Positions 40,046 through 52,045 of a stretch of DNA of 64,000 nt are shown piece after piece. The DNA lies in the NCBI RefSeq assembly GCF_024652905.1, contig NZ_CP102428.1, forward strand, positions 3,270,001 through 3,334,000. Reading direction: 5' to 3'. The notes under the pieces are model-generated. The model did no database searches. It saw nothing but the letters and a program-made list of their open reading frames with translations, and was not told the DNA's origin. This stretch comes from Pseudomonas oryzihabitans. Lineage in GTDB: Bacteria; Pseudomonadota; Gammaproteobacteria; Pseudomonadales; Pseudomonadaceae. Numbering within the stretch: the first letter of the stretch is position 1; every line of letters begins with the position of its first letter. The translations under genes were made by a program, and so were the position numbers.

Positions 40046-40690
40046 ATGGCCGCTATCATCCCACCCGCGAAGTTACAGCACATCGACAAGCTGCTAGCGC
40101 ACTGCTCGCGTCGCCGCTACACGGCAAAAACCACCATCATCTACGCTGGCGACAACAGCGAAAGCCTGTTCTTCATCCTCAAGGGTTCGGTGACCATCCT
40201 TATCGAAGACGATGAGGGCCGCGAAATGATCATCGCCTATCTCAATGCCGGGGACTTCTTCGGCGAGATGGGTCTGTTCTCCAAGGAAGGCAGCGAGCCC
40301 GAGCGTAGCGCCTGGGTCCGTGCCCGTACCGAGTGCGAAGTCGCCGAGATCAGCTACAGTCAGTTCCGCGAACTGAGCCAGCATGATCCGGACATGCTGT
40401 TCTCCCTCGGCCGCCAGATGGCCGAGCGCCTGCGCCAGACCACCCGCAAGGTCGGCGACCTGGCCTTCCTCGACGTCACCGGTCGCGTGGCGCGCACCCT
40501 GCTCGACCTGTGCAAGCAGCCGGACGCCATGACCCACCCGGATGGCATGCAGATCAAGATCACCCGTCAGGAGATCGGCCGCATCGTCGGTTGCTCCCGC
40601 GAGATGGTCGGCCGCGTGCTCAAGTCCCTGGAAGAACAGGGACTGGTCCACGTCAAGGGCAAGACCATGGTGGTGTTCGGCACCCGCTGA
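40046..40690 (+). CDS. vfr: cAMP-activated global regulator Vfr (CRP family)
   Basis: cAMP-responsive activator of virulence, motility and surface genes in Pseudomonas. The 214 residues equal P. aeruginosa Vfr in length. The cNMP domain has the phosphate-binding cassette [25 protein letters not shown], and the C-terminal helix-turn-helix is [20 protein letters not shown]. The leader of about 200 nt has two small inverted repeats (39966-39972 with 39990-39996; 40018-40022 with 40030-40034). A Vfr-type site is found before cbpA in this window. Confidence 0.96.
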   Translation: MAAIIPPAKLQHIDKLLAHCSRRRYTAKTTIIYAGDNSESLFFILKGSVTILIEDDEGREMIIAYLNAGDFFGEMGLFSKEGSEPERSAWVRARTECEVAEISYSQFRELSQHDPDMLFSLGRQMAERLRQTTRKVGDLAFLDVTGRVARTLLDLCKQPDAMTHPDGMQIKITRQEIGRIVGCSREMVGRVLKSLEEQGLVHVKGKTMVVFGTR

Positions 40691-40750
40691 GCCCCGCCCG
40701 GTGCGCCCCTGCCAGCAGGCGGGGGCCGCTGCCCCCGCCCTTCCAGCGCG

Positions 40751-42532
40751 TCAGATTTCGACCTTCCGCTGTACCTTCTCCACCCGCACCGTGGCTTTCT
40801 CCTCGACGGTCTTCTCGCCGTTCCCCTTGGCCTTGGGCTCACCCACGACGAAGTGGAATTCTTCGCCGTGCTTGACCGCGCCATAGAGCACCGCCTTCTC
40901 GATCAACTCGGTGCCGCGCAGATGCCGCAGCATCAGCGGATCGCAGCGCAGGTCACGATAGAGCGCCAGGCACAGCAGCGCCATGACCACCACGAAAGGC
41001 AGCGAGACCACGATGGTCAGATTCTGCAGACCATTGAGGGCGGCGCCTGGATTGCCCGGGTCGCCGATGGCCAGCATGATCGCCGCCACCGCGCCGGTGA
41101 GGGCGCCCCAGAAGATCACCGTGCGTCGCGAGGGCTCGGTGGTACCGCGCTCGGACAGGGTACCCATCACCAGGGACGCGGCGTCGGCGCCGGACACGAA
41201 GAAGATCGCCACCAGCACCATGACCAGTACCGAGGTCACCGAGACCCAGGGATAGCTGGCCAGCAGATCGTAGAGGGCGAAGTTGCTGTTCACCGCGCCA
41301 TCGACCAGGGTGAAGGCGCCCAGGCGCATGGCGTCGATCGCCGCGCCACCGAAGATGACGAACCAGACCACGCTGACCAAACTCGGCACCAGCAATACCC
41401 CGGTGACGAACTGGCGGATGGTACGGCCGCGACTGATGCGGGCGATGAACATGCCGACGAAGGGTGTCCAGGAAATCCACCAGGCCCAGTAGAACACCGT
41501 CCAGCTCGACAGCCAGTTGCCCATGGCCTCGCCGCCGCTGGCGCTGGTGCGCGCCATCATCTCCGGCAGGAGGTCGATGTAGTCACCGATGGCGGTGGGC
41601 AGCAGATTGAGCATCAGCAGGGTCGGCCCGACGACGAAGACGAACAGGGCCAGGGCCACCGCCAGCACCATGTTGGTGTTGGACAGCCACTGGATGCCCT
41701 TTTCCACGCCGGACACGGCAGAGATGACGAAGGCTACCGTCAGCACGGTGATGATGCCGATATACAGCATTTTTCCGGGTTGCTCGATCCAGCCGTTGTG
41801 TTCGAGTCCGCCAGCGATCTGCAGGGCGCCCAGGCCGAGGGAGGCGGCCGAGCCGAACAGGGTGGCGAAGATCGCCATCATGTCGATGACGCGGCCAAGG
41901 GGGCCGTTGGCGTGCTCGCCGATCAGCGGGCGGAAGGCCACCGAGATCAGCTGGCAGCGCCCGCGGCGATAGGTGCCATAGGCGATGGCCAGGCCGACCA
42001 CGGCGTAGATGGCCCAGGGATGCAGCGTCCAGTGAAACAGCGTGGTGGCCATGGCCACCTGCAGGGCGGCACTGCTCTGCCCCGCGGCGCCGCCGGGTGG
42101 CGGGTTGAGATAGTGCGACAGCGGTTCGGCGACGCCAAAGAACATCAGGCCGATGCCCATGCCGGCGCTGAACATCATCGCCACCCAGGAAAGGGTGCGG
42201 AATTCCGGTTGTTCGTCGTCGCGCCCCAGGGGGATCCGCCCATAGCGACTGGCCGCCAGCCAGATGACGAAGACCACGAAGCCGGTGGAGGTGAGTACGA
42301 ACAGCCAGCCGAAATGGGTGATCACCCAGCCCTGGGCGGTCGAGGCGCTGCTGGCCAGACCGGCCTGGTTGACGAAGCCCCAGATCACGAAAGCCAAGGC
42401 GGCGATGCTGGTGATACCGAAAACCACCCAGTCAGTGGTACCGGCGAGTCGGCGATCGCGCCGCGACTCCTCGGTCCGGGAGGGATCGGTGACGCTGATA
42501 TCAAGTGTTTCGCTTTTTTCTTCCGTTGCCAT
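40751..42532 (-). CDS. BCCT-family transporter (choline/betaine/carnitine type)
   Basis: A 593-residue inner-membrane transporter with 12 predicted helices and the BCCT glycine motif in SAGMGIGLMFFGVAEPL plus the tryptophan-rich segment FYWAWWISWTPFVGMFIARISRGR. A charged N-terminal tail (about 30 residues) and a hydrophilic C-terminal tail of about 70 residues (GEPKAKGNGEKTVEEKAT) are present; C-terminal tails serve osmosensing in BetP/BetT. Substrate is probably a quaternary amine osmolyte. It lies between vfr and trpC, which are adjacent in P. aeruginosa, so it looks like an insertion in this lineage. Confidence 0.92.
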   Translation of the reverse strand: MATEEKSETLDISVTDPSRTEESRRDRRLAGTTDWVVFGITSIAALAFVIWGFVNQAGLASSASTAQGWVITHFGWLFVLTSTGFVVFVIWLAASRYGRIPLGRDDEQPEFRTLSWVAMMFSAGMGIGLMFFGVAEPLSHYLNPPPGGAAGQSSAALQVAMATTLFHWTLHPWAIYAVVGLAIAYGTYRRGRCQLISVAFRPLIGEHANGPLGRVIDMMAIFATLFGSAASLGLGALQIAGGLEHNGWIEQPGKMLYIGIITVLTVAFVISAVSGVEKGIQWLSNTNMVLAVALALFVFVVGPTLLMLNLLPTAIGDYIDLLPEMMARTSASGGEAMGNWLSSWTVFYWAWWISWTPFVGMFIARISRGRTIRQFVTGVLLVPSLVSVVWFVIFGGAAIDAMRLGAFTLVDGAVNSNFALYDLLASYPWVSVTSVLVMVLVAIFFVSGADAASLVMGTLSERGTTEPSRRTVIFWGALTGAVAAIMLAIGDPGNPGAALNGLQNLTIVVSLPFVVVMALLCLALYRDLRCDPLMLRHLRGTELIEKAVLYGAVKHGEEFHFVVGEPKAKGNGEKTVEEKATVRVEKVQRKVEI

Positions 42533-42756
42533 GGTTCTTGCTTGCCCTGGTTATGGATGGCCTGGTGCGGCGGAGCCCCGGCGCACCTCGCGATGGCCGA
42601 TCGACTCCTCGACCCGCCACGGTTCAGCGGGTCGGAGGTCATTAACCGGGTTTAGGGGTCAGGAAACAAAGCCCCGCGTCGGCAGCGAGTACACGGAGGT
42701 CGTTCCCGCCGATTGGGGCGGGCGTGAGTCGACCTGGGTCACCTTGCAGATAAAAA

Positions 42757-42785
42757 AAGGCCTCGGTGGTCGCCACCGAGGCCTT
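42757..42785 (-). terminator. trpGDC operon terminator
   Basis: A 13-bp perfect stem (42757-42769 with 42773-42785), three-base loop, and a run of seven T on the minus strand. It lies 18 bases after the trpC stop codon, in the 271-base gap that also serves as BCCT promoter region. Confidence 0.93.
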
Positions 42786-42803
42786 GTTCAGGCGCCTGAA
42801 CGG

Positions 42804-43631
42804 TTAGGCATCCATGAGCGGGAAGCGCCGGTCAGGAAAGAACAGCCGCTGCAGCTCCTGGCCCGGCTCGTCGGCACGCATGAAGGCTTCGCCCACCAGG
42901 AAGGCACGCACCTCGTTAATCTCCATCAGCTCCACGTCGGCGCGATTGAGAATGCCGCTCTCGGTGATCACCAGGCGATCCTGTGGGATGCGCGGCAACA
43001 GGTCCAGGGTCGTCTCGAGGCTGACCTCGAAGGTATGCAGGTTGCGATTGTTGACGCCTACCAGCGGGGTATCCAGCACCTTGAGCGCGCGCTCAAGCTC
43101 GGCGCCGTCATGGACCTCGACCAGCACGTCCAGGCCGACATCCTTGGCCGTGGCGGCCAGTTCGCCCATCAGGCCGTCGTCCAGCGCGGCGACGATCAAG
43201 AGGATGCAATCGGCGCCGATGGCCCGGGCTTCCACCACCTGGATGGGATCGATGAGGAAGTCCTTGCGGATCACCGGCAACTGGCAGGCGGCGCGCGCTT
43301 GCTGCAGATAGGCGTTGCCGCCCTGGAAGAAGTCCACGTCGGTGAGCACGCTCAGGCAGGTGGCTCCGCCTAGGGCGTAGCTGTGGGCGATCTCCGCCGG
43401 CACGAAGTGCTCGCGGATCACCCCCTTGCTCGGCGAAGCCTTCTTCACCTCGGCGATGATCGCCGCCTCCTTTCGCGCCACCTGGGCCTGCAGGGCGCGG
43501 GCGAAGCCGCGCGGGGCGTCGGCGGCACGGGTCTGGGCCTCGAGTTCGGCCAGGCTGGTACGCGCCTTGAGCTCGGCGATCTCCTCGGCCTTGCGGGCCA
43601 GGATCTTCTGCAACACGGTTGGCACACTCAC
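42804..43631 (-). CDS. trpC: indole-3-glycerol phosphate synthase
   Basis: Closes the indole ring in tryptophan synthesis. The 275-residue monofunctional enzyme (not fused to TrpF) shows [15 protein letters not shown] with the catalytic lysine, [23 protein letters not shown] and VITESGI. It starts with GTG at 43631, overlapping the trpD stop codon (GTGA), so it is translationally coupled. Last gene of trpGDC. Confidence 0.96.
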   Translation of the reverse strand: MSVPTVLQKILARKAEEIAELKARTSLAELEAQTRAADAPRGFARALQAQVARKEAAIIAEVKKASPSKGVIREHFVPAEIAHSYALGGATCLSVLTDVDFFQGGNAYLQQARAACQLPVIRKDFLIDPIQVVEARAIGADCILLIVAALDDGLMGELAATAKDVGLDVLVEVHDGAELERALKVLDTPLVGVNNRNLHTFEVSLETTLDLLPRIPQDRLVITESGILNRADVELMEINEVRAFLVGEAFMRADEPGQELQRLFFPDRRFPLMDA

Positions 43632-44677
43632 GGGCGACCCTCCTCGCGATAGACGGATGTGAAATGGGCGAGCTCGTCCAGCTTTTCCCGGGCCAGGCCG
43701 CTGTAGAGCGCGTCGTGGGCCAAGAGTACCCCTTCGTGCAGGCTGTGGGCGAGATCCGCGGCGTAGAGCGCCGCGCCGGCGTTGAGCACGATCATGTCGG
43801 CGGCCTTTTGCCCGGCTTCGGTCTTGCGCCGGCCGAGGGCGTCGCGGATCAGCGCCAGGGAGGCCTCGGGACCGTCCACGGTCAGGCCGACCAGGGTCTG
43901 GCTCTTAATCCCCAGATCCTCCGGCAGCACCTGGTATTCGCTGATGCTGCCGTCCTTGAGTTCGGCCACCTGGGTCGCCGCGGCCAGGCTGAATTCGTCC
44001 AGGCCGTCGCGGGAATGCACCACCAGCACATGGTGACTACCCAGGCGCTGCAGCACCTCGGCCAGGGGTCGGCAGAGGGCGGCGCTGAACACCCCGACCA
44101 CCTGGTGACGGACACCGGCCGGATTGGTCAGCGGCCCGAGCATGTTGAACAGGGTACGCAGCCCCAGGGAACGGCGCGGCCCGGCGGCATGGCGCATGGC
44201 GCTGTGGTGCGACTGGGCGAACATGAAGCCGACGCCTACCTGTTCGACGCAGCGGGCGATCTGCGCCGGAGTCAGCTCCAGGTAGATACCGGCGGCCTCC
44301 AGCAGATCGGCGCTGCCGCTCTTGCCGGACACCGCGCGATTGCCGTGCTTGGCGACCTTGCCGCCCGCCGCCGCCACCACGAACACCGAGGCCGAGGAGA
44401 CATTGAAGATGTTGGCACCGTCGCCGCCGGTGCCCACCACGTCGACCACGTGGTCGAGGCTCGGCAGCACCACCGGGGTCGCCAGTTCGCGCATCACGCT
44501 GACCGCGCCGCAGATCTCGTCGATGGTCTCGCTCTTGATGCGCATGCCCATGAGGAAGGCACCGATCTGCGCCTCGTCGGCGCCACCGGTCATGATCTGG
44601 CGCATCACCGCCTGCATCTCGGCCACATTGAGGTCGAGTTGGCCACTGATGCGATTCAAGGCCTGCTTGATGTCCAT
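43628..44677 (-). CDS. trpD: anthranilate phosphoribosyltransferase
   Basis: Attaches phosphoribosyl to anthranilate. The 349 residues show [20 protein letters not shown] (PRPP-binding GTGGD) near residue 80 and [19 protein letters not shown]. It is a stand-alone enzyme, not fused to TrpG. It starts immediately after the trpG stop codon and overlaps trpC. Confidence 0.97.
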   Translation of the reverse strand: MDIKQALNRISGQLDLNVAEMQAVMRQIMTGGADEAQIGAFLMGMRIKSETIDEICGAVSVMRELATPVVLPSLDHVVDVVGTGGDGANIFNVSSASVFVVAAAGGKVAKHGNRAVSGKSGSADLLEAAGIYLELTPAQIARCVEQVGVGFMFAQSHHSAMRHAAGPRRSLGLRTLFNMLGPLTNPAGVRHQVVGVFSAALCRPLAEVLQRLGSHHVLVVHSRDGLDEFSLAAATQVAELKDGSISEYQVLPEDLGIKSQTLVGLTVDGPEASLALIRDALGRRKTEAGQKAADMIVLNAGAALYAADLAHSLHEGVLLAHDALYSGLAREKLDELAHFTSVYREEGRP

Positions 44678-45271
44678 CTAGCGGCGTCCTCCCTGCTGCT
44701 TGAGAAAGTTGGCCAAGAGGTCATGGCCATGTTCGGTGAGGATGGACTCGGGATGGAATTGCACCCCTTCGATCATGAATTCGCGGTGCCGCAGCCCCAT
44801 GATCTCGTCCAGGCTGCCGTCTGGATGCTGGGTCCAGGCGGTGATCTCCAGACAGTCGGGCAGGGTCTCGCGCTTGACCACCAGCGAGTGGTAGCGGGTC
44901 ACGGTGAAGGGATTGGGCAGGCCGGCGAAGACGCCTTCGCCGTTGTGGTAGACCGGGCTGGTCTTGCCGTGCATCGGCTCGCGCGCCCGCACCACCTCGC
45001 CGCCAAAGGCCTGGCCCAGGCTCTGGTGACCCAGGCAGACGCCCAGCACCGGCAGCTTGCCGGCGAAGCGCTCCAGGGTGGCCAGGGAGATGCCCGCCTC
45101 GTTGGGCGTGCAGGGACCGGGGGAGACGACGATGCGCTCCGGCGCCAGGTCTTCGAGCGCCTCGACCGGGAGCTCGTCGTTGCGCACCACCTTGACCTCG
45201 GCGCCCAGCTCGCCCAGGTACTGCACCAGGTTGTAGGTGAAGGAATCGTAGTTATCCAGCATCAGCAACAT
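44678..45271 (-). CDS. trpG: anthranilate synthase component II (glutamine amidotransferase)
   Basis: Supplies ammonia from glutamine to TrpE. The 197-residue class I amidotransferase has nucleophile C79 in [18 protein letters not shown] and the His/Glu pair in QFHPESIL. The ATG at 45271 gives [20 protein letters not shown]; the frame reaches 45301 but overlaps the region before trpE's stop. It lies 10 bases after trpE. In P. aeruginosa trpE and trpG are separated by the pyocin cluster; here they are contiguous. Confidence 0.96.
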   Translation of the reverse strand: MLLMLDNYDSFTYNLVQYLGELGAEVKVVRNDELPVEALEDLAPERIVVSPGPCTPNEAGISLATLERFAGKLPVLGVCLGHQSLGQAFGGEVVRAREPMHGKTSPVYHNGEGVFAGLPNPFTVTRYHSLVVKRETLPDCLEITAWTQHPDGSLDEIMGLRHREFMIEGVQFHPESILTEHGHDLLANFLKQQGGRR

Positions 45272-45281
45272 GGCAGGCTCC

Positions 45282-46760
45282 TCAGACGGACTGTTCGGCA
45301 AGGGTGACGGCGCGGAACATGGCGCGACGCTTGTTGAGGGTCTCTTCCCACTCCAGCGCCGGCACCGAGTCGGCGACGATTCCCGCCCCGGCCTGCACGT
45401 GCAACTCGCCGTCCTTGATCACCGCGGTGCGGATGGCGATGGCGGTGTCCATGTTGCCGTTCCAGGCCAGGTAGCCCACGGCGCCGCCGTAGATGCCGCG
45501 CTTGACCGGCTCCAGTTCGTCGATGATCTCCATGGCGCGGATCTTCGGCGCCCCGGACAGGGTGCCGGCCGGCAGGATGGCGCGCAGGGCGTCCATGGCG
45601 CTCAGTTGGGGCTTGAGCCGGCCGGTGACGTTGCTGACGATGTGCATCACGTTGGAATAGCGCTCGATGACCATCTTTTCGGTCAGGGTCACGCTGCCGG
45701 TGGTGGAGACCCGGCCCACGTCGTTGCGCCCCAGGTCGATCAGCATCAGGTGCTCGGCCAGCTCCTTGGCGTCGGCCAGCAGATCACGCTCCAAAGCCAG
45801 ATCGGCTTCCTCAGTGGCGCCGCGCGGACGGGTCCCGGCGATGGGCCTCACGGTGATCTCGCCGTCCTCCACCCGCACCAGCACCTCGGGCGAACTGCCC
45901 ACCACGTGGAAGTCACCGAAGTTGAAGAAATACATGTAGGGCGTGGGGTTGAAGCAGCGCAGCGCTCGATAGAGATCGATGGGCGCCGCCTGGAAGGCGA
46001 TGGACATGCGCTGCGAAGGCACCACCTGCATGCAGTCGCCGGCCAGGATGTAGTCCTTGATGCGCTGCACCGCGCCTTCGAAATCCTCGCGACTGAAGCT
46101 GGAACGAAAGCTCGGCTCTGGTCCGGTCGGGGCGGAAAGATCCAGGCCACGACGCGGCACGATGGGCTGGCGCAGGCGGTCGAGGATGTCGGCCAGGCGC
46201 GCCTGGGCGGCGTCGAAGGCCTCGGCTTCATCTGGATCGGCCAGCACGATCGCATGGATCTTGCCGGCCAGGTTGTCGAACACCACCACGGCATCGGACA
46301 CCATCAGCAGGATGTCAGGCGTCCCCAGCGGGTCGGGATTGGGGCAGGCCGCCAGGCGGCGTTCCACGTAGCGCACGCTGTCGTAGCCGAAGTAGCCCAC
46401 CAGCCCACCATTGAAGCGGGGCAGACCATCCAGGGTCGGCACGCGATAGCGCGCCTTGAAGGCTTCGACGAAGGCCAGGGGATCGTCGCAGTGCTCGATC
46501 ACCTCGACCTCGCGACCAGCATCGCTGACCACCACGCGATGACCATGAACGCGCAGTACACGGCTGCACGGCAGGCCGATGATGGAGTAACGCCCCCATT
46601 TCTCGCCGCCCTGCACCGATTCCAGCAGATAGGAATTGGGGCCGTCGGCCAGCTTCAGGTAGATGGACAGCGGGGTGTCGAAGTCGGCCAGGGTTTCGAA
46701 GGCCAGGGGAATGCGGTTATAGCCTTGAGCGGCCAGGCGCAGGAAATCGTCGCGGGTCAT
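45282..46760 (-). CDS. trpE: anthranilate synthase component I
   Basis: Converts chorismate to anthranilate. The 492 residues contain the tryptophan feedback-binding LLES motif ([20 protein letters not shown]) near residue 45 and the catalytic chorismate-binding blocks [20 protein letters not shown] and [19 protein letters not shown]. First structural gene of trpEGDC in this genome. A leader peptide with paired Trp codons lies 73 bases upstream of its start. Confidence 0.97.
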   Translation of the reverse strand: MTRDDFLRLAAQGYNRIPLAFETLADFDTPLSIYLKLADGPNSYLLESVQGGEKWGRYSIIGLPCSRVLRVHGHRVVVSDAGREVEVIEHCDDPLAFVEAFKARYRVPTLDGLPRFNGGLVGYFGYDSVRYVERRLAACPNPDPLGTPDILLMVSDAVVVFDNLAGKIHAIVLADPDEAEAFDAAQARLADILDRLRQPIVPRRGLDLSAPTGPEPSFRSSFSREDFEGAVQRIKDYILAGDCMQVVPSQRMSIAFQAAPIDLYRALRCFNPTPYMYFFNFGDFHVVGSSPEVLVRVEDGEITVRPIAGTRPRGATEEADLALERDLLADAKELAEHLMLIDLGRNDVGRVSTTGSVTLTEKMVIERYSNVMHIVSNVTGRLKPQLSAMDALRAILPAGTLSGAPKIRAMEIIDELEPVKRGIYGGAVGYLAWNGNMDTAIAIRTAVIKDGELHVQAGAGIVADSVPALEWEETLNKRRAMFRAVTLAEQSV

Positions 46761-46801
46761 GATCAGCCTCGTGGCGAGGAAAACGAAAGGTCGGGTGCAC
46801 A

Positions 46802-46843
46802 GCGCGCCGGTCAGATACCGGCCAGGACAAAATCAGGCGCGCC
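46802..46843 (-). promoter_or_regulatory. candidate trp attenuator structures
   Basis: Downstream of the leader peptide, a 6-bp hairpin (46806-46811 with 46817-46822) competes with a 7-bp pairing between the leader's 3' codons (about 46836-46843) and 46802-46808. Both use 46806-46808, so only one can form. No clear U-run follows, so the mechanism may not be classical termination. Confidence 0.5.
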
Positions 46844-46877
46844 AGCGCCAACGGGCCAGGGCCTTGATGACTTTCAT
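46833..46877 (-). CDS. trpL: trp operon leader peptide
   Basis: A 14-residue frame, MKVIKALARWRWRA, ending in TGA. Two Trp codons lie one codon apart (positions 10 and 12), a composition very unlikely by chance, directly upstream of trpE on the same strand and followed by alternative RNA structures. Ribosome stalling at the Trp codons when charged tRNA(Trp) is low would then favour trpE expression. It is too short for ordinary gene finders. The ribosome site is weak (GAGC about 8 bases upstream). Confidence 0.75.
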   Translation of the reverse strand: MKVIKALARWRWRA

Positions 46878-47002
46878 CCATGCTCGCGAGGAGCCTGTGC
46901 GGGTGACCACCACGATGCGATCTCTTGCTCTTGAGGCGGGGGTTGAAGGGCCACGTTAGCCTAGCCGGCGCGGCATGGCAACCGGCCGGCCACCTCGGCG
47001 TG

Positions 47003-47683
47003 CTAGATGAACAGCTCGCGCAGATCGTCGACCACCAGATCCGGCTGCTCGCTGGCGATGGGCTCGCCATGGTTGTAGCCATAGCTCAGGGCCACGCAAC
47101 GCACCCCGGCGGCACGGGCGGCACGGATGTCATTGCGCGAATCACCGATGAACAGGGCCTGACCGGCCACCACGCCTGCCTGCCGCATGACCCACAGCAA
47201 GCCCGCCGGATCGGGCTTCTGCTGCGGCAGGGTATCGCCGCCGACGATCCAGTCGAAGTCGCCCAGGCCCATGTCGGCCAGCAGCGGCGCGACGAAGCGC
47301 TCCGGCTTGTTGGTGATCACCGCCAGGCGCACGCCCAGGGTGCGCAGCAGCGCCAGGCTGTCCAGCACGCCGGGATAGACGCGGGTCAGGGCGTGGCTGC
47401 CGCCATAGAGCTCCATGAAGAGGGCCAGCGCGCTATCGGCAGCGGCTTCGTCCACGGCGTCGTGCTGCATGTCATCGGCCAGGGCGCGACGCACCAGCAC
47501 CCGGGCGCCGTTGCCAATCCACAGCCGCACCTTGTCCAGCCCCGCCGGCGCGCGGTCCAGGCGTTCGAGCATGGCGTCCACCGCGGCGGCCAGGTCCGGT
47601 GCCGAATCCAGCAGAGTGCCGTCGAGGTCGAACATCACCAGGGCAGGCGGATGCCCGCCACCGAGCCGCACCAGGGCGCTCAT
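47003..47683 (-). CDS. gph: phosphoglycolate phosphatase
   Basis: HAD-superfamily phosphatase removing 2-phosphoglycolate. The 226 residues show motif [12 protein letters not shown] (nucleophile and acid D), motif II VITNKP, the motif III lysine (QQKPDP) and motif [12 protein letters not shown]. Its ATG overlaps the rpe stop codon by 4 bases (ATGA), giving a coupled rpe-gph pair as in most pseudomonads. Confidence 0.94.
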   Translation of the reverse strand: MSALVRLGGGHPPALVMFDLDGTLLDSAPDLAAAVDAMLERLDRAPAGLDKVRLWIGNGARVLVRRALADDMQHDAVDEAAADSALALFMELYGGSHALTRVYPGVLDSLALLRTLGVRLAVITNKPERFVAPLLADMGLGDFDWIVGGDTLPQQKPDPAGLLWVMRQAGVVAGQALFIGDSRNDIRAARAAGVRCVALSYGYNHGEPIASEQPDLVVDDLRELFI

Positions 47684-48357
47684 ACCGAGCGGGCCTTGGC
47701 CAGCTCGGCGCGCATCGCCTGGATCACCGCGGCGTAGTCCGCCTGGCCGAAGATGGCCGAGCCGGCGACGAAGGTGTCGGCCCCGGCGCGAGCGATCTCG
47801 CCGATATTCTTGACGTTGACCCCGCCATCGATCTCGAGCCGGATCGGCCGGCCGGAGGCATCGATCAGGGCGCGCGCCTCGCGCAACTTGTCCAGGGTGC
47901 CGGGAATGAATTTCTGGCCGCCAAAGCCGGGGTTGACGCTCATCAGCAGCACCATGTCGATCTTGTCCATGACGTACTTCAGCGCATCCAGCGAGGTGGC
48001 CGGGTTGAACACCAGGCCGGCGCGGCAACCGCCATCCTTGATCAGCTGCAGCGAGCGATCGATGTGCTCGGAGGCCTCGGGATGGAAGGTGATGTCGGTG
48101 GCGCCGGCCTCGATGAAGTCGCCGATGATGCGATCCACCGGCTTGACCATCAGGTGCACGTCGATGGGCGCGGTCACCCCGTAGTTGCGCAACGCCTTGC
48201 AGACCATGGGGCCGATGGTGAGGTTGGGTACATAGTGATTGTCCATCACGTCGAAATGGACCATGTCGGCACCGGCGGCGAGGACCTTGTCGACTTCCTC
48301 GCCCAGGCGGGCGAAATCGGCGGACAGGATCGAGGGGGCGATGGCGAAGGGTTGCAT
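47680..48357 (-). CDS. rpe: ribulose-phosphate 3-epimerase
   Basis: Pentose phosphate pathway epimerase. The 225-residue TIM barrel has the family blocks [58 protein letters not shown] and IDGGVN, with metal-binding His/Asp residues intact. The ATG at 48357 is the family start; upstream frame extension is unlikely. It is the first gene of rpe-gph, with trpE further downstream on the same strand. Confidence 0.96.
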   Translation of the reverse strand: MQPFAIAPSILSADFARLGEEVDKVLAAGADMVHFDVMDNHYVPNLTIGPMVCKALRNYGVTAPIDVHLMVKPVDRIIGDFIEAGATDITFHPEASEHIDRSLQLIKDGGCRAGLVFNPATSLDALKYVMDKIDMVLLMSVNPGFGGQKFIPGTLDKLREARALIDASGRPIRLEIDGGVNVKNIGEIARAGADTFVAGSAIFGQADYAAVIQAMRAELAKARSV

Positions 48358-48495
48358 GGGATAGCCTCGGCGAAGGTTGAGGGGCGGCATTGTAACGGAG
48401 ATCCGTGTGCGGCTCGGGCGTTCCCGCTGCCCCGACGGGGCGAACGGCGGTAGGCTCGCCAGGGTCAACCATCCCCTTGTTGAGGATTCCCGTCG

Positions 48496-49480
48496 ATGTC
48501 GTCACCTGCCCTGCTGCCGCTTTGCCTCCTCCTGCTCGGCCTTGCCGCCCCGGTGCTTGCCGAAGAGGCTCCCAGCCCGGCGCCGGAACCGCCTGTGGCT
48601 CCTACAGCCCCGGCGCCAGCGCTGACGCGCAGCCAGGAGCAGCAGCAGGCGCTCATGCGGCAGCTGCCCGCCGAGCAGCAGAAGACCCTGCAGGCCGGCG
48701 ACGAGTCCTTTCTCGCCCTGCTGTTGCCCGCTACCCGCGCCAAGGCCGCCGGCACGGTGGTGCTGGTGCCGGGCGCTGGCGAATCGGCCGACTGGCCCAA
48801 TGTGATAGCCCCCGTGCGCCAGGAGCTACCCACTTACGGTTGGCAGACCATCAGCCTGAGCCTGCCCGACCCCTATGACCCGGTGGTGGCGATCGAGCGC
48901 GATACCGCCCCGGCGGACACCGACGCCCAGGCCAACAGCGAGCAGACGGCACCGCCGGTCACCGGTGGCAGCGGCACGGCGCCCGCCGCTCCGACCCAGG
49001 CCGAAGCCGGCAGCGGCGAACCAGCCCAGGCGGCGGTCGCGCCGGTCGATCCTGAAGCCGCGGCCAATGCCCAGGCCACCCGGGTGCTGGCGCGCATCGC
49101 CGCTGGCATCGACCTGGCGCTGCAACAGGGCGCCAATCCCATCGTGCTGGTCGGCCACGGCACCGGCGCCTACTGGGCGGCGCGCTATCTCGCCGAAAAG
49201 GAGCCAGCCGAGATCAAGCAACTGGTGCTCATCGATGGTCGCGAGCCCGAGGGGCTGCCGCCGCGGCTGGACGCCACTATGGGCAAGACCGACCTGCAGA
49301 TCGCCGATTTGGTGCACGCACCCGGACCGGCCGCCCAGCGGCGCAAGACGCGCGCAGCGCAAAAGGCTAACAAGGGCTATCGGCAGATCGAATTGCCGGT
49401 CATCCCGGGCGACCGGGCCGCGGAGCAGGAACAGACCGTCCGCCGCCTGCGCGCCTGGCTGGATCGACTACCGCCAGCCG

Positions 49481-49506
<26 letters not shown>
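48496..49506 (+). CDS. exported alpha/beta-hydrolase-fold protein, DUF3530
   Basis: A 336-residue envelope protein of the DUF3530 family. The Sec signal peptide ends near LAAPVLA-EE. An Ala/Pro-rich linker precedes an alpha/beta hydrolase-like core with [14 protein letters not shown] (oxyanion region) and, after a low-complexity Ala/Pro/Glu insert (about 145-190), [20 protein letters not shown]. The usual Ser nucleophile in G-x-S-x-G is replaced by Thr in GHGTG, so catalysis is doubtful. The 3' end overlaps the convergent djlA by 26 bases. Function unknown. Confidence 0.85.
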
Positions 49507-51926
<2,420 letters not shown>

Positions 51927-52045
51927 TTGCAGCGGATCCCTCGGCCCTAGCCGATGCGCAGGTCATGTTTTATTATCCGCTATCTTTTTGAGCCCATCGA
52001 GAGGCCGCGGCCCCTTAATGGCCGGCGTGCAGGACGACTTTAAGG

